From DASSKW01 sp035690065 (GTDB lineage: Bacteria; Pseudomonadota; Gammaproteobacteria; Natronospirales; REEB76): 29,301 nt of DNA. Positions 15,039 through 22,952 of the stretch are shown piece by piece. Numbering within the stretch: the stretch's first letter is position 1; each line of letters opens with the position of its first letter. Where the stretch lies: NCBI GenBank assembly GCA_035690065.1, contig DASSKW010000071.1, positions 1 to 29,301 of the forward strand. The letters run 5' to 3'. Made by a program: the position numbers and the translations under genes. A model generated the notes under the pieces. The model was not told the origin of the DNA. It was given only the letters and a program-made list of their open reading frames with translations, and did not search any database.

Positions 15039-15647
15039 ATGCACAGCCCTGAACCGGTAACGAATCTCCATCCGGTGGAGGCCGGTTCGGACCGGACCCT
15101 GGTCGAGCGCGTGCAACGCGGCGACAAGGCTGCGTTCGATGTGCTGGTACGCAAATATCAGCACAAGATCATCAAGCTGGTCACCCGCTATGTGCACGAC
15201 AGTACGGAAGCACTGGACGTGGCGCAGGAGGCTTTCATCAAGGCCTATCGGGCGCTTCCCGGGTTCCGTGGCGATAGCGCGTTCTACACCTGGTTGTACC
15301 GCATCGCCATCAACACGGCGAAGAACCATCTGGTCGCGGAAAGCAGGCGGCCGCTGGATCACGGGGTGGATCTGCAGGACCCTGAGCAGTACGACATGCA
15401 GGCCAGGCTCAGTGATATGGATACGCCGGAGCGGCTGCTGCTGACTGAAGAGATACAACGCACGGTGGAGCAGGCCATCGAGCAGTTGCCGGAAGACTTG
15501 CGCACCGCCATCGTGCTGCGCGAGATCGAAGGCATGAGTTATGAGGAGATCGCCGAAACGATGTCCTGTCCGGTCGGTACGGTACGTTCGCGTATCTTCC
15601 GGGCGCGTGAGGCGATCGATAGCAAATTGCGTCCATTGTTGGACTAG
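15039..15647 (+). CDS. rpoE: RNA polymerase sigma factor RpoE (AlgU), envelope stress
   Basis: An extracytoplasmic-function sigma factor activated when periplasmic proteolysis frees it from RseA. Region 2 has LVERVQRGDKAAFDVLVRKYQHKI and the -10 contacting part DVAQEAFIKAYRALPGFRGDSAFYTWLYRIAINTAKN. Region 4 has LPEDLRTAIVLREIEGMSYEEIAETMSCPVGTVRSRIFRAREAI. Both are very close to E. coli RpoE and Pseudomonas AlgU. The ATG at 15039 gives 202 aa. An in-frame GTG at 15075 would give 190 aa, nearer the 191 aa of E. coli RpoE, and would leave a normal leader after the sigma-E-type promoter. Neither start has a clear ribosome-binding site. rseA, rseB and mucD follow. Confidence 0.95.
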   Translation: MHSPEPVTNLHPVEAGSDRTLVERVQRGDKAAFDVLVRKYQHKIIKLVTRYVHDSTEALDVAQEAFIKAYRALPGFRGDSAFYTWLYRIAINTAKNHLVAESRRPLDHGVDLQDPEQYDMQARLSDMDTPERLLLTEEIQRTVEQAIEQLPEDLRTAIVLREIEGMSYEEIAETMSCPVGTVRSRIFRAREAIDSKLRPLLD

Positions 15648-15659
15648 TTGGTGGGTGTT

Positions 15660-16298
15660 ATGACGGATAAATTACGGGAACAGATCTCGGCGCTGGCGGA
15701 TGACAGTCTGCTGGAGGGCGAACACGAGTTGCTGGTGCGGCGTTTTGGCGTCGATCGCAGCCTGCGTCTTTGCTGGGAACGCTACCACCTCATCGGTGAA
15801 GCCATGCGCAAAGGCTTGCCACCGATGGATACCCGTGGCTTCGCGGATCGGATCATGGCGGCACTGGATAGCGAAGCGGTCCATCAGGAACCTGTACGTA
15901 CCGGCCTGCTCGCTTATATGAGCAAGGCTTTTGCCGGCATGGCGGTGGCTGCATCGGTCGCTGCAGTGGCGGTGATTGGTTTGCGTCACGATGCCGGTCA
16001 TTCAAATCAGAGCGCGTCAGCGCCCTCCGAGATCGTACCTTCCAATACCGGGTTCAGTGTCACTCCGGCAGCGTATGGAACCGTGAGTAATGCGACCTGG
16101 AATGGCAACACACCGGATGTCCAGGCGCAACTCGGCAATTACCTGATCAACCATAACGAGATGGCGGCATCGCTGTCGCAGCCGGGCGTATTACCTTATT
16201 TCTATATCGCGACCTATGACCCGCGTACCCAGACCAATCAACCCAACACCCGGAATGGACAGACCGCTGCCAGTCAGGATCACCGGAACCGGCGATGA
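15660..16298 (+). CDS. rseA: Sigma-E factor negative regulatory protein RseA (MucA)
   Basis: A single-pass inner-membrane anti-sigma factor. Its cytoplasmic N-terminus binds RpoE, and its periplasmic tail is cleaved by DegS/AlgW and RseP under envelope stress. The 212-aa protein starts MTDKLREQISALADDSLLEGE and has CWERYHLIGEAMR (about 38-50), the typical RseA_N pattern. One transmembrane segment lies at about 88-108 (KAFAGMAVAASVAAVAVIGL). The periplasmic part has the conserved GVLPYFYIATYD near the end. I chose the ATG at 15660 with GGTGGG just upstream; a TTG at 15648 four codons earlier is weaker. Its stop overlaps the rseB start by 4 bp. Confidence 0.9.
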   Translation: MTDKLREQISALADDSLLEGEHELLVRRFGVDRSLRLCWERYHLIGEAMRKGLPPMDTRGFADRIMAALDSEAVHQEPVRTGLLAYMSKAFAGMAVAASVAAVAVIGLRHDAGHSNQSASAPSEIVPSNTGFSVTPAAYGTVSNATWNGNTPDVQAQLGNYLINHNEMAASLSQPGVLPYFYIATYDPRTQTNQPNTRNGQTAASQDHRNRR

Positions 16299-17287
16299 CA
16301 GAGCGGCGATATAGGCTGCTGCTTCCTCTCTTGCTGGCATTGTTATTGCCTGCCGTACAGGCCGGTACGGCAAGTGATACGCCGGAAGCGTGGCTGGCGC
16401 GCATGAATGGAGCCCTGCGCGATCTCAACTATCAGGGCACTTTCGTGTATCTGCGCAGCGATCGCATGGAGACGCTGCAAATTACGCATCGCGGTGACAA
16501 ACAAGGCGGTATCGAACGTATCGTTTCCTTGACTGGTCCCAAACGCGAGATCGTCCGCGATCACAAGAACGTCAAATGCATCTTGCCTGCCAATCGTTCG
16601 GTGCTGGTTGAACGTCGCTATGGGGCAACATCCCGGCTGGTCGCGGCGATCCCAACCGGCGTGGATGCGGACAAACTCAGCGCAAACTATCAGTTCAAGG
16701 ACCTGGGCACCGACCGCGTTGCCGGGATCCAATGCAAGGTTATCGGTATTGAGCCGCGCGATGGCTATCGGTATGGCTACAAGTTATGGCTCGATGCCAA
16801 AACCGCGATGTTGATGCGTTCCGATCTGGTGGATCAGAAGAACCAGCTGGTGGAGCGGGTGGTGTTCACGTCCTTGAAATATCCGCAAACCATTTCTGAC
16901 AAGGCCCTGGCACCCACCGAGATTGGCAGCGGTTACACCTGGAACATCCAGGGTGATTCCGAGAAACCGCTGGAGGAAGAACGGGACGTGAGCTGGCATG
17001 CGGATAAATTGCCGCCGGGTTTCAAGCTTTCTCTGAGCGATGTGCAGCGGGTTGCCGGAGCAGCGCATCCGGTCCGTCACCTGGTGTACAGCGACGGGCT
17101 GGCTTCGGTCTCGGTGTTTGCGGAACTGGTATCACCTGGGCGCAAATTGTTGCTGGGGCCCTCGCACGTCGGTGCCGTGAATGCCTACGGGCGTGCGCTC
17201 GACGGCCGGCATTTGACGGTAGTGGGCGAGGTGCCTGAGGTGACGGTGGAGATGATCGCCAGGGCCATGCAGCTCCAGCCCCGTTAA
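16295..17287 (+). CDS. rseB: Sigma-E regulatory protein RseB (MucB)
   Basis: A periplasmic protein that binds the RseA tail and shields it from the site-1 protease until lipopolysaccharide intermediates or lipoproteins displace it. The 330-aa protein has a cleavable signal peptide (basic start MTERRYR, hydrophobic core to about 20, likely cut after VQAG or nearby). The LolA/LolB-like N-terminal domain has LNYQGTFVYLRSDRMETLQITHR. The C-terminal MucB/RseB domain has LPPGFKLSLSDVQRV and HLVYSDGLASVSVF. The C-terminal EVPEVTVEMIARAMQ is family-typical. The ATG overlaps the rseA stop. Confidence 0.93.
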   Translation: MTERRYRLLLPLLLALLLPAVQAGTASDTPEAWLARMNGALRDLNYQGTFVYLRSDRMETLQITHRGDKQGGIERIVSLTGPKREIVRDHKNVKCILPANRSVLVERRYGATSRLVAAIPTGVDADKLSANYQFKDLGTDRVAGIQCKVIGIEPRDGYRYGYKLWLDAKTAMLMRSDLVDQKNQLVERVVFTSLKYPQTISDKALAPTEIGSGYTWNIQGDSEKPLEEERDVSWHADKLPPGFKLSLSDVQRVAGAAHPVRHLVYSDGLASVSVFAELVSPGRKLLLGPSHVGAVNAYGRALDGRHLTVVGEVPEVTVEMIARAMQLQPR

Positions 17288-17322
17288 CTGCCTGCTTGCG
17301 AGCGAGGGGTGCTTGCACCACA

Positions 17323-18771
17323 ATGAGCCGGATGCGTGCTCTAGTCGTGGTCCTGTTGTTCTCTGCAAGCCTGCCAGTCTGGCAGGAAGCGCGTGCGGGC
17401 AATTCATTACCCGATTTCACCTTGATCGTCGCCAAGGCCGCGCCGGTAGTGGTCAACGTCAGCACCGTTCGGCAAGACGATACGCTGGCAGGCAATCTTC
17501 CGCCATCGAGCAGTCAGAGCGATACCAGCCCGGATTGGTATCAGCGCTTTTTCGGTTCGGACGGCTCGACAGATACCCCTCCCGACGATGATGGCAATAC
17601 GAATGGCGATGATTCGCTTGCGGAATCACTCGGCTCCGGCTTCATCATCGGGGCTGATGGCGAGATACTTACCAATTACCACGTTATCGAGAATGCGGAC
17701 AGCATCAGCGTCAAGCTGGCGGATCGCCGGGTGTTACCGGCACGCGTGCTGGGAGTGGATACAGGCAGCGACCTGGCGCTGTTGAAAGTGGATGCGCATG
17801 GCCTGCCAGTTGCCGAGATTGGCGACGCACGCCGGCTCAAGGTCGGGCAATGGGTACTGGCCATCGGGTCCCCCTTCGGTTTTGATCAGTCAGTCACCGC
17901 AGGGATTGTCAGCGCCGAAGGCCGTAATATCGGCAGCGAACAATACGTGCCGTATATCCAGACCGATGTACCGATCAATCCCGGCAATTCCGGGGGGCCA
18001 TTGCTCAACCTCCAGGGCCAGGTGGTCGGGATAAATTCCGAGATATACAGTCGGACGGGGGGTTATCAGGGCGTATCGTTTGCGATTCCCATCAATCTGG
18101 CGATGGATGTGGTCGCGCAGCTGCGCAAGCACGGCCATGTAATACGCGGCTGGTTGGGCGTGAACGTGGCTGACCTGACGCAGGATATGGCTGCTTCCCT
18201 GCATCTGCAGCGTCCTCAGGGAGCGCTGGTACGAGGCGTGATCGCAGCCAGCCCGGCCGCCCGGGCAGGGCTGAAAGCCGGTGACATCATCCTCAGCTAT
18301 GACGGCACCGAAGTGGCGAGTTCCGAAGCATTGCCGCCCTTGGTGGGCAGTACGCTGGCGGGGCGGCAAGTCGCAATCGTGATCATGCGGGGAGGTGCCA
18401 GAAAGACACTCCAGGTTGCCATAGCAGCGCTGCCGGCCAGCCAGCAGACCGCTACCGTCGAAGCGGCGACCGAGCCTCCCGGCAGTTTCGATGTGCTGGG
18501 ATTGGCATTGCGTGGCTTGACCGGGACTGAACGGCAGGCCTTTGCGGTCCCCGAGGGCGGGGCACTGGTCGAACATGTATCTGATGGCGCCGCCAGACGC
18601 GCGGGTCTGCGCCCCGGAAATATCGTCTTGAGTCTGGATGGTGTCCGGGTCAGCTCACCCCGCCAGTTTCAGCGGCTCGAAAGTCAGCTGCCCGATGGGG
18701 AGTCAGTACCGATTCTGATCCGCCGTCAGGACAACACCCTGTTTCTGGCACTTAGATCGGGCAGCAAATGA
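17323..18771 (+). CDS. mucD: Periplasmic serine protease of the DegP/MucD family
   Basis: A HtrA-type protease and chaperone that degrades misfolded envelope proteins and, in Pseudomonas, restrains the AlgU response. With the ATG at 17323 the protein is 482 aa, with a signal peptide (hydrophobic 5-17, likely cleavage after ARA-GN near 25). The catalytic triad is His120 in TNYHVIE, Asp150 in DTGSDLALLKVD, and Ser223 in NPGNSGGPLLN. Two PDZ domains follow, about 265-355 and 390-480; the first has GALVRGVIAASPAARAGLKAGDIIL. An acidic, low-complexity insert (PPDDDGNTNGDD, about 87-97) lies before the protease core, at the place of the regulatory LA loop. A GAGGGG stands 13 bases before this start; a second ATG is three codons later. 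rseC is absent between rseB and this gene. Confidence 0.92.
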   Translation: MSRMRALVVVLLFSASLPVWQEARAGNSLPDFTLIVAKAAPVVVNVSTVRQDDTLAGNLPPSSSQSDTSPDWYQRFFGSDGSTDTPPDDDGNTNGDDSLAESLGSGFIIGADGEILTNYHVIENADSISVKLADRRVLPARVLGVDTGSDLALLKVDAHGLPVAEIGDARRLKVGQWVLAIGSPFGFDQSVTAGIVSAEGRNIGSEQYVPYIQTDVPINPGNSGGPLLNLQGQVVGINSEIYSRTGGYQGVSFAIPINLAMDVVAQLRKHGHVIRGWLGVNVADLTQDMAASLHLQRPQGALVRGVIAASPAARAGLKAGDIILSYDGTEVASSEALPPLVGSTLAGRQVAIVIMRGGARKTLQVAIAALPASQQTATVEAATEPPGSFDVLGLALRGLTGTERQAFAVPEGGALVEHVSDGAARRAGLRPGNIVLSLDGVRVSSPRQFQRLESQLPDGESVPILIRRQDNTLFLALRSGSK

Positions 18772-19007
18772 TGCCTTCGCTGACCCTCTATTACCGCCGC
18801 GACTGCCACCTTTGCGAGCAGATGCTGGCGGAGATCCATGCCCTCTATGACGAGAGCCTGGAGGTCCGGCTGGTCGACGTGGATTCGGAGTCGGGTCTGA
18901 AGCAGCGCTATGGCCTCAAAGTCCCGGTATTGACCGGGAATGACCAGGAACTCTGCCATGGCCGTCTGGATACGACCAGCCTCGAAGAATACCTGCAGTC
19001 GCTCTGA
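18768..19007 (+). CDS. Glutaredoxin-like protein (DUF836 family)
   Basis: A 79-aa thioredoxin-fold protein. The first strand and redox motif are LTLYYRRDCHLCEQM, with CHLC at about residues 14-17, then a helix. VPVLTGNDQEL is in the position of the cis-proline loop, and LEEYLQ ends the fold. Glutaredoxin-like proteins of this family reduce disulfides, but the partner here is unknown. The ATG overlaps the mucD stop (ATGA at 18768-18771), so it is likely coupled to the envelope-stress operon. A second ATG follows directly. Confidence 0.85.
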   Translation: MMPSLTLYYRRDCHLCEQMLAEIHALYDESLEVRLVDVDSESGLKQRYGLKVPVLTGNDQELCHGRLDTTSLEEYLQSL

Positions 19008-19032
19008 GAACCGCCAGCCAAGCCGGTATAAT
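19004..19032 (+). promoter_or_regulatory. Putative sigma-70-type promoter for lepA
   Basis: A perfect TATAAT at 19027-19032 with CTGAGA (four of six matches to the -35 consensus) 17 bases upstream, overlapping the stop codon of the glutaredoxin-like gene. The transcript would start near 19039 and have a leader of about 130 bases. Confidence 0.6.
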
Positions 19033-19057
19033 GCCCGGTCGCCTGCCGTCCGGGCAT
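19031..19057 (+). other. GC-rich hairpin at the start of the lepA leader
   Basis: ATGCCCGG (19031-19038) pairs with CCGGGCAT (19050-19057) around an 11-base loop. No T run follows. Because it overlaps the proposed -10 and start region, it may be a terminator remnant of the upstream operon, a DNA-level operator, or chance. Confidence 0.35.
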
Positions 19058-19082
19058 GGTCACCAAGGGCAGGCCACAAGCT

Positions 19083-19104
19083 GGAAATATCTTCAGATAT
19101 TTCC
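19083..19104. other. Perfect AT-rich palindrome upstream of lepA
   Basis: GGAAATATCT (19083-19092) and AGATATTTCC (19095-19104) are complementary over 10 bp with a 2-base centre. An 8-base part, GATATTTC, recurs at 19126-19133. The segment is strikingly AT-rich within this genome. It may be an operator or an mRNA stem in the lepA leader; the protein or RNA involved is unknown. Confidence 0.4.
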
Positions 19105-19170
19105 TGTATCTATTTGTTTTAGCATGATATTTCATTAACTTTTGGACCGCAGTGAATCAACCGCGTGGAT

Positions 19171-20964
19171 ATGCAGCGCATCCGTAATTTTTCCATCATC
19201 GCTCACATCGACCATGGTAAGTCCACGCTTGCTGACCGCTTCATCCAGGTTTGCGGTGGCTTGGCCGAGCGAGAGATGGAAGCGCAGGTGCTCGACTCGA
19301 ATCCCATCGAGCGGGAACGCGGTATCACCATCAAAGCTCAAAGCGTCTCACTCCAGTACCGGGCCCGTGACGGGCAGGATTATCAGCTGAATTTCATCGA
19401 TACACCGGGCCATGTGGATTTCTCCTATGAAGTCTCGCGTTCATTGGCGGCTTGTGAAGGCGCGCTACTGGTGGTGGATGCTTCGCAGGGGGTTGAGGCG
19501 CAGAGTGTGGCGAACTGCTATACGGCGCTGGATCAGGGTCTGGAAGTGGTCCCAGTACTGAACAAGATCGACCTGCCCAATGCCGAACCCGAGAAGGTCA
19601 GTCGTGAGATCGAGGAGATCATCGGTATCGAGGCGCAGAATGCGGTACGAGTCAGCGCCAAGACCGGCGTAGGCGTTCCCGACTTGCTGGAAGAGCTGCT
19701 GCGCAGGATTCCGCCACCCAAAGGCAATGCGGATGGTCCGGTGCAGGCACTCATCATCGATTCATGGTTCGATAATTTCGTCGGCGTAGTATCGCTGGTG
19801 CGCGTCATGCACGGCAGCTTGAAACCGCGGCAGAAGATGATCGTGATGTCCACCGGCCGCGCGCACGAGATCAACCGGGTCGGCATCTTCACTCCCAAGA
19901 TGCACGACAAGGACATGCTCAGTACCGGCGAAGTGGGTTACGTGATCGCGGGCGTGAAAGAGATCGATGGCGCACCGGTCGGAGATACGCTGACCCTGGC
20001 GGACAAACCCTGCAGTGTGCCGCTGCCGGGTTTCAAGCAGGTGCAGCCGCGCGTATTCGCAGGCTTGTTTCCCGTCCAGTCCGATGAGTATGAAGATTTC
20101 CGGGAAGCCCTGCGCAAGCTGAGGCTAAACGATTCGGCGTTGCATTTCGAGCCGGAGACCTCCAGCGCGCTGGGTTTCGGATTCCGCTGCGGCTTTCTGG
20201 GCATGTTGCACATGGAGATCGTGCAGGAGCGTCTGGAACGGGAATACAACCTCGATCTGATCACCACTGCGCCGACCGTGATCTATCAGGTCCTGACCAC
20301 GGGTGGTGAAATATTATCCGTGGATAATCCGGCCAAGCTGCCACCCGTCGACAAGATCAGCGAGATTCGTGAACCGATCATCAGTGCCAATATCCTGGTG
20401 CCGCAACAGCATGTGGGAGCGGTGATCACACTTTGTGTAGAGAAGCGGGGTGTGCAGAAGAAGATGTTGTATCACGGCTCACAAGTCGTATTGACTTATG
20501 AGTTGCCACTCAGTGAAGTGGTGCTGGACTTCTTCGATCGTCTTAAATCCGTGAGCCGGGGATATGCGTCCTTCGATTACAGTTTTGAACGCTTTCAGGC
20601 AGCGCCCCTGGTAAAACTCGATCTGTTGATCAACGGCGACAAGGTTGATGCGTTATCCACCATTGTGCACAAGGACCATGCCTATAGCCGAGGTCGTGAA
20701 CTGTGCGAGAAGATGCAGGAACTGATTCCCAGGCAGATGTTCGAGGTGGCGATACAGGCTGCAATCGGTTCGCATATCATCTCACGGACCTCTGTCAAGG
20801 CGATGCGCAAGAATGTTACTGCCAAGTGTTATGGGGGTGATATCACCCGCAAACGCAAGTTGCTGGAGAAGCAGAAGGAAGGCAAGAAACGCATGAAACA
20901 GATTGGTACGGTCGAGATACCCCAAGAAGCTTTCCTGGCTGTCCTTCAGGTCAGCAAGAAATAA
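19171..20964 (+). CDS. lepA: Translation elongation factor 4 (LepA, back-translocating GTPase)
   Basis: A ribosome-associated translational GTPase implicated in initiation and 30S assembly. With the ATG at 19171 (MQRIRNFSIIAHIDHGKST) the protein is 597 aa and lines up exactly with the E. coli start MKNIRNFS. A GTG two codons upstream (19165) is possible; neither has a clear ribosome-binding site. GTPase motifs are AHIDHGKST (G1), RGITIK (G2), DTPGHVDF (G3), NKIDLP (G4) and SAKTG (G5). The LepA-specific C-terminal domain is present: ITRKRKLLEKQKEGKKRMKQIG with the final VPQEAF-like EIPQEAFLAVLQ. lepB follows 21 bp downstream. Confidence 0.97.
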   Translation: MQRIRNFSIIAHIDHGKSTLADRFIQVCGGLAEREMEAQVLDSNPIERERGITIKAQSVSLQYRARDGQDYQLNFIDTPGHVDFSYEVSRSLAACEGALLVVDASQGVEAQSVANCYTALDQGLEVVPVLNKIDLPNAEPEKVSREIEEIIGIEAQNAVRVSAKTGVGVPDLLEELLRRIPPPKGNADGPVQALIIDSWFDNFVGVVSLVRVMHGSLKPRQKMIVMSTGRAHEINRVGIFTPKMHDKDMLSTGEVGYVIAGVKEIDGAPVGDTLTLADKPCSVPLPGFKQVQPRVFAGLFPVQSDEYEDFREALRKLRLNDSALHFEPETSSALGFGFRCGFLGMLHMEIVQERLEREYNLDLITTAPTVIYQVLTTGGEILSVDNPAKLPPVDKISEIREPIISANILVPQQHVGAVITLCVEKRGVQKKMLYHGSQVVLTYELPLSEVVLDFFDRLKSVSRGYASFDYSFERFQAAPLVKLDLLINGDKVDALSTIVHKDHAYSRGRELCEKMQELIPRQMFEVAIQAAIGSHIISRTSVKAMRKNVTAKCYGGDITRKRKLLEKQKEGKKRMKQIGTVEIPQEAFLAVLQVSKK

Positions 20965-20985
20965 ACACTAGCAAGGGATTAAAAG

Positions 20986-21861
20986 ATGGATTTTGATTTT
21001 GAAGCGATATTGACCGGTTTGATGCTGTTCACCGGCGCCGTATGGCTGGTCGATGCATTATTCTTTGCCAAGGTCCGTAAGCAGCGCAGTACGCACCAGG
21101 TTAAAAGCCCGGGGACGGATACGACTGAAGCTGTACCAACACAGCGCGATCCAATTCTGGTGGACTATTCGAAATCTTTCTTTCCTGTGTTGCTGATCGT
21201 GCTCCTGCTGCGTTCCTTTCTCCTGGAGCCATTTCATATTCCATCCTCATCCATGGTGCCGACGCTGCTGGTAGGTGATTTCATACTGGTGAATAAATTT
21301 GATTATGGCCTGAGGTTGCCGGTCCTGCATACCAAGATAATCAATGTGGGTGAACCAAAACGCGGCGATGTGGTGGTGTTCCATTTCCCCGAGCAATCGG
21401 CGCTGACCTTCTGTCGGGCGCAGGTCGAATGCGCGATGCAGGAAGTCCTGAAATCCAAGGGTACGGATTTCATCAAGCGGGTTATCGGACTTCCTGGGGA
21501 CCATATTGTTTATCGGAATAAAACCTTGTATATCAATGGGGTGGTCATGCCCAAGGCAGTCGTAGGTCCCTATGACGGCCCGGATTCCATGGGAGCGCAA
21601 TTGAACGATGAAGATCTCGGCAAGGTCAATCACGGCATAATAACCTTCCCTGGTTATCTTGGTGGCCGGGAAGGCGAATGGACTGTGCCGGCGGGGAAGT
21701 ATTTCGTGATGGGCGATAATCGCGATAACAGCTGGGATAGCCGTTATTGGGGTTTTGTACCGGAGCAGGCTCTGGTGGGCAAGGCGTTCTTCATCTGGAT
21801 GAATTGGGACGCTTTCAAAGATTCCAAGTTATGGAGTCGCGTAGGCGATTCGATACATTGA
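20986..21861 (+). CDS. lepB: Signal peptidase I
   Basis: An inner-membrane Ser/Lys protease that removes signal peptides from secreted proteins. The 291-aa protein has two membrane segments, about 7-27 and 64-80, as in E. coli LepB. Box B is PFHIPSSSMVPTL with nucleophile Ser89. Box C is RGDVVVFHFP. Box D is DFIKRVIGLPGD with the general base Lys164. Box E is GDNRDNSWDSRYWG. A segment of about 20 residues with two cysteines (C143 and C149) stands between boxes C and D. An AGGGAT ribosome-binding site precedes the ATG. It is in the common lepA-lepB order. Confidence 0.96.
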   Translation: MDFDFEAILTGLMLFTGAVWLVDALFFAKVRKQRSTHQVKSPGTDTTEAVPTQRDPILVDYSKSFFPVLLIVLLLRSFLLEPFHIPSSSMVPTLLVGDFILVNKFDYGLRLPVLHTKIINVGEPKRGDVVVFHFPEQSALTFCRAQVECAMQEVLKSKGTDFIKRVIGLPGDHIVYRNKTLYINGVVMPKAVVGPYDGPDSMGAQLNDEDLGKVNHGIITFPGYLGGREGEWTVPAGKYFVMGDNRDNSWDSRYWGFVPEQALVGKAFFIWMNWDAFKDSKLWSRVGDSIH

Positions 21862-21897
21862 GTTATCTCTGAACATTCAAGTATGGGAGTGTGGTGT

Positions 21898-22278
21898 ATG
21901 AATATGCGCAAACATCAGACCGGACTCACGATGATTAGCTGGGTCATCCTTATCCTGCTGATCGGTTTTGTGGCGTTATTCGGCTTCAAATTGGTGCCCC
22001 TGTATATGGATTACATGACGATCAATGCCGCGTTGACTAACGTCGCACACCAGGCGGCCGATGGACCTGTCTCGGCATCCAGCATCCATTACGCGATTGA
22101 AAAGCAGTTAAATGTCAACGATGTAAGCGTGGTCTCGGCGGACGATATCAAGATTGGTACTGATCCTACCAGCAACAACATGACGCTGACGCTGGATTAT
22201 GATGCGCGCACCGGTTTTGTCGCGAATATAGATTTAATCGCACATTTCCACAAGGTATATCAGGTCGTCTCGCATTGA
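21898..22278 (+). CDS. DUF4845 protein, small membrane-anchored
   Basis: A 126-aa protein of unknown function found between lepB and rnc in many gammaproteobacteria. The N-terminus MNMRKHQTGLTMISWVILILLIGFVALFGF is a short basic region, a Gly-Leu-Thr, and one hydrophobic helix, which superficially resembles a type IV pilin signal but lacks the usual Glu at position +5. The remaining about 95 residues would lie outside the membrane. I chose the ATG at 21898 because GGGAG lies 8 bases before it. The ATG at 21883 lacks such a site. The stop overlaps the rnc start by 4 bp. The link to lepB and rnc is conserved, but the role is not known. Confidence 0.82.
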   Translation: MNMRKHQTGLTMISWVILILLIGFVALFGFKLVPLYMDYMTINAALTNVAHQAADGPVSASSIHYAIEKQLNVNDVSVVSADDIKIGTDPTSNNMTLTLDYDARTGFVANIDLIAHFHKVYQVVSH

Positions 22279-22952
22279 GTCAGCATCTGTCGAAGCTTGA
22301 AAGAGCATTGCAATACGCTTTCAAGGATACGGCTTTACTAGAGAAAGCCCTGACTCATCGTAGCGTCGGCAGTCTCAATAATGAACGCCTGGAATTTCTG
22401 GGCGATTCGCTGCTGAATATGGTGATTGCAGAAACATTGTTTCTGCGTCACCCGGACCTCGAAGAGGGCGATTTGAGTCGCATGCGCGCCAGTCTGGTCA
22501 ATCAGGACTCACTTGCAGAACTGGCGCAGGCACTTCAATTGGGTGAGTACCTTTATCTCGGGCCGGGCGAGATGAAAAGCGGCGGGCAACGCCGCGCCTC
22601 GATTCTGGCGGATACGCTGGAAGCCCTGTTCGGCGCTATCCATCTTGATTCAGGTTTCCAGAATGTGCGTGCCACTATCCTGCACCTGTTTCATGAGCGA
22701 CTTGCAAACCCGGCTCCACCTGAGGAATTGAAGGATGCCAAGACACGCCTGCAAGAGTGGCTTCAGGCGCGTAACCTGGCATTACCGACATATCAGGTCG
22801 AATCGGTCGCGGGTGAAGCGCATTGCCAGACATTCCGGGTCACGTGTGCGATTGATGAATCCGGAGTTTGTACTTCTGGCGAAGCCACCAGCAGACGTAG
22901 CGCTGAGCAGGAAGCGGCACGACGTGCACTCGAAGTCCTGAATCATGAGTGA
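22275..22952 (+). CDS. rnc: Ribonuclease III
   Basis: Cleaves double-stranded RNA in rRNA precursors and regulatory RNAs. The 225-aa protein (E. coli RNase III has 226) has the signature ERLEFLGDSLL (37-47) with Glu40 and Asp44, then LADTLEALFGA with Asp113 and Glu116, together forming the two-metal site. A C-terminal double-stranded RNA-binding domain has DAKTRLQEWLQARN, TFRVTC and RRSAEQEAARRAL. The start is TTG at 22275, overlapping the DUF4845 stop (TTGA), an uncommon start that implies coupling. Its stop overlaps the era start by 8 bp. Confidence 0.96.
   Translation: MSQHLSKLERALQYAFKDTALLEKALTHRSVGSLNNERLEFLGDSLLNMVIAETLFLRHPDLEEGDLSRMRASLVNQDSLAELAQALQLGEYLYLGPGEMKSGGQRRASILADTLEALFGAIHLDSGFQNVRATILHLFHERLANPAPPEELKDAKTRLQEWLQARNLALPTYQVESVAGEAHCQTFRVTCAIDESGVCTSGEATSRRSAEQEAARRALEVLNHE

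Noticed and set aside
13763..15052. A 429-codon open frame on the plus strand.
   Set aside because: It lies antisense to nadB, whose product is a full, motif-complete enzyme. The frame is a by-product of nadB codon bias, and its translation has no recognisable domain.
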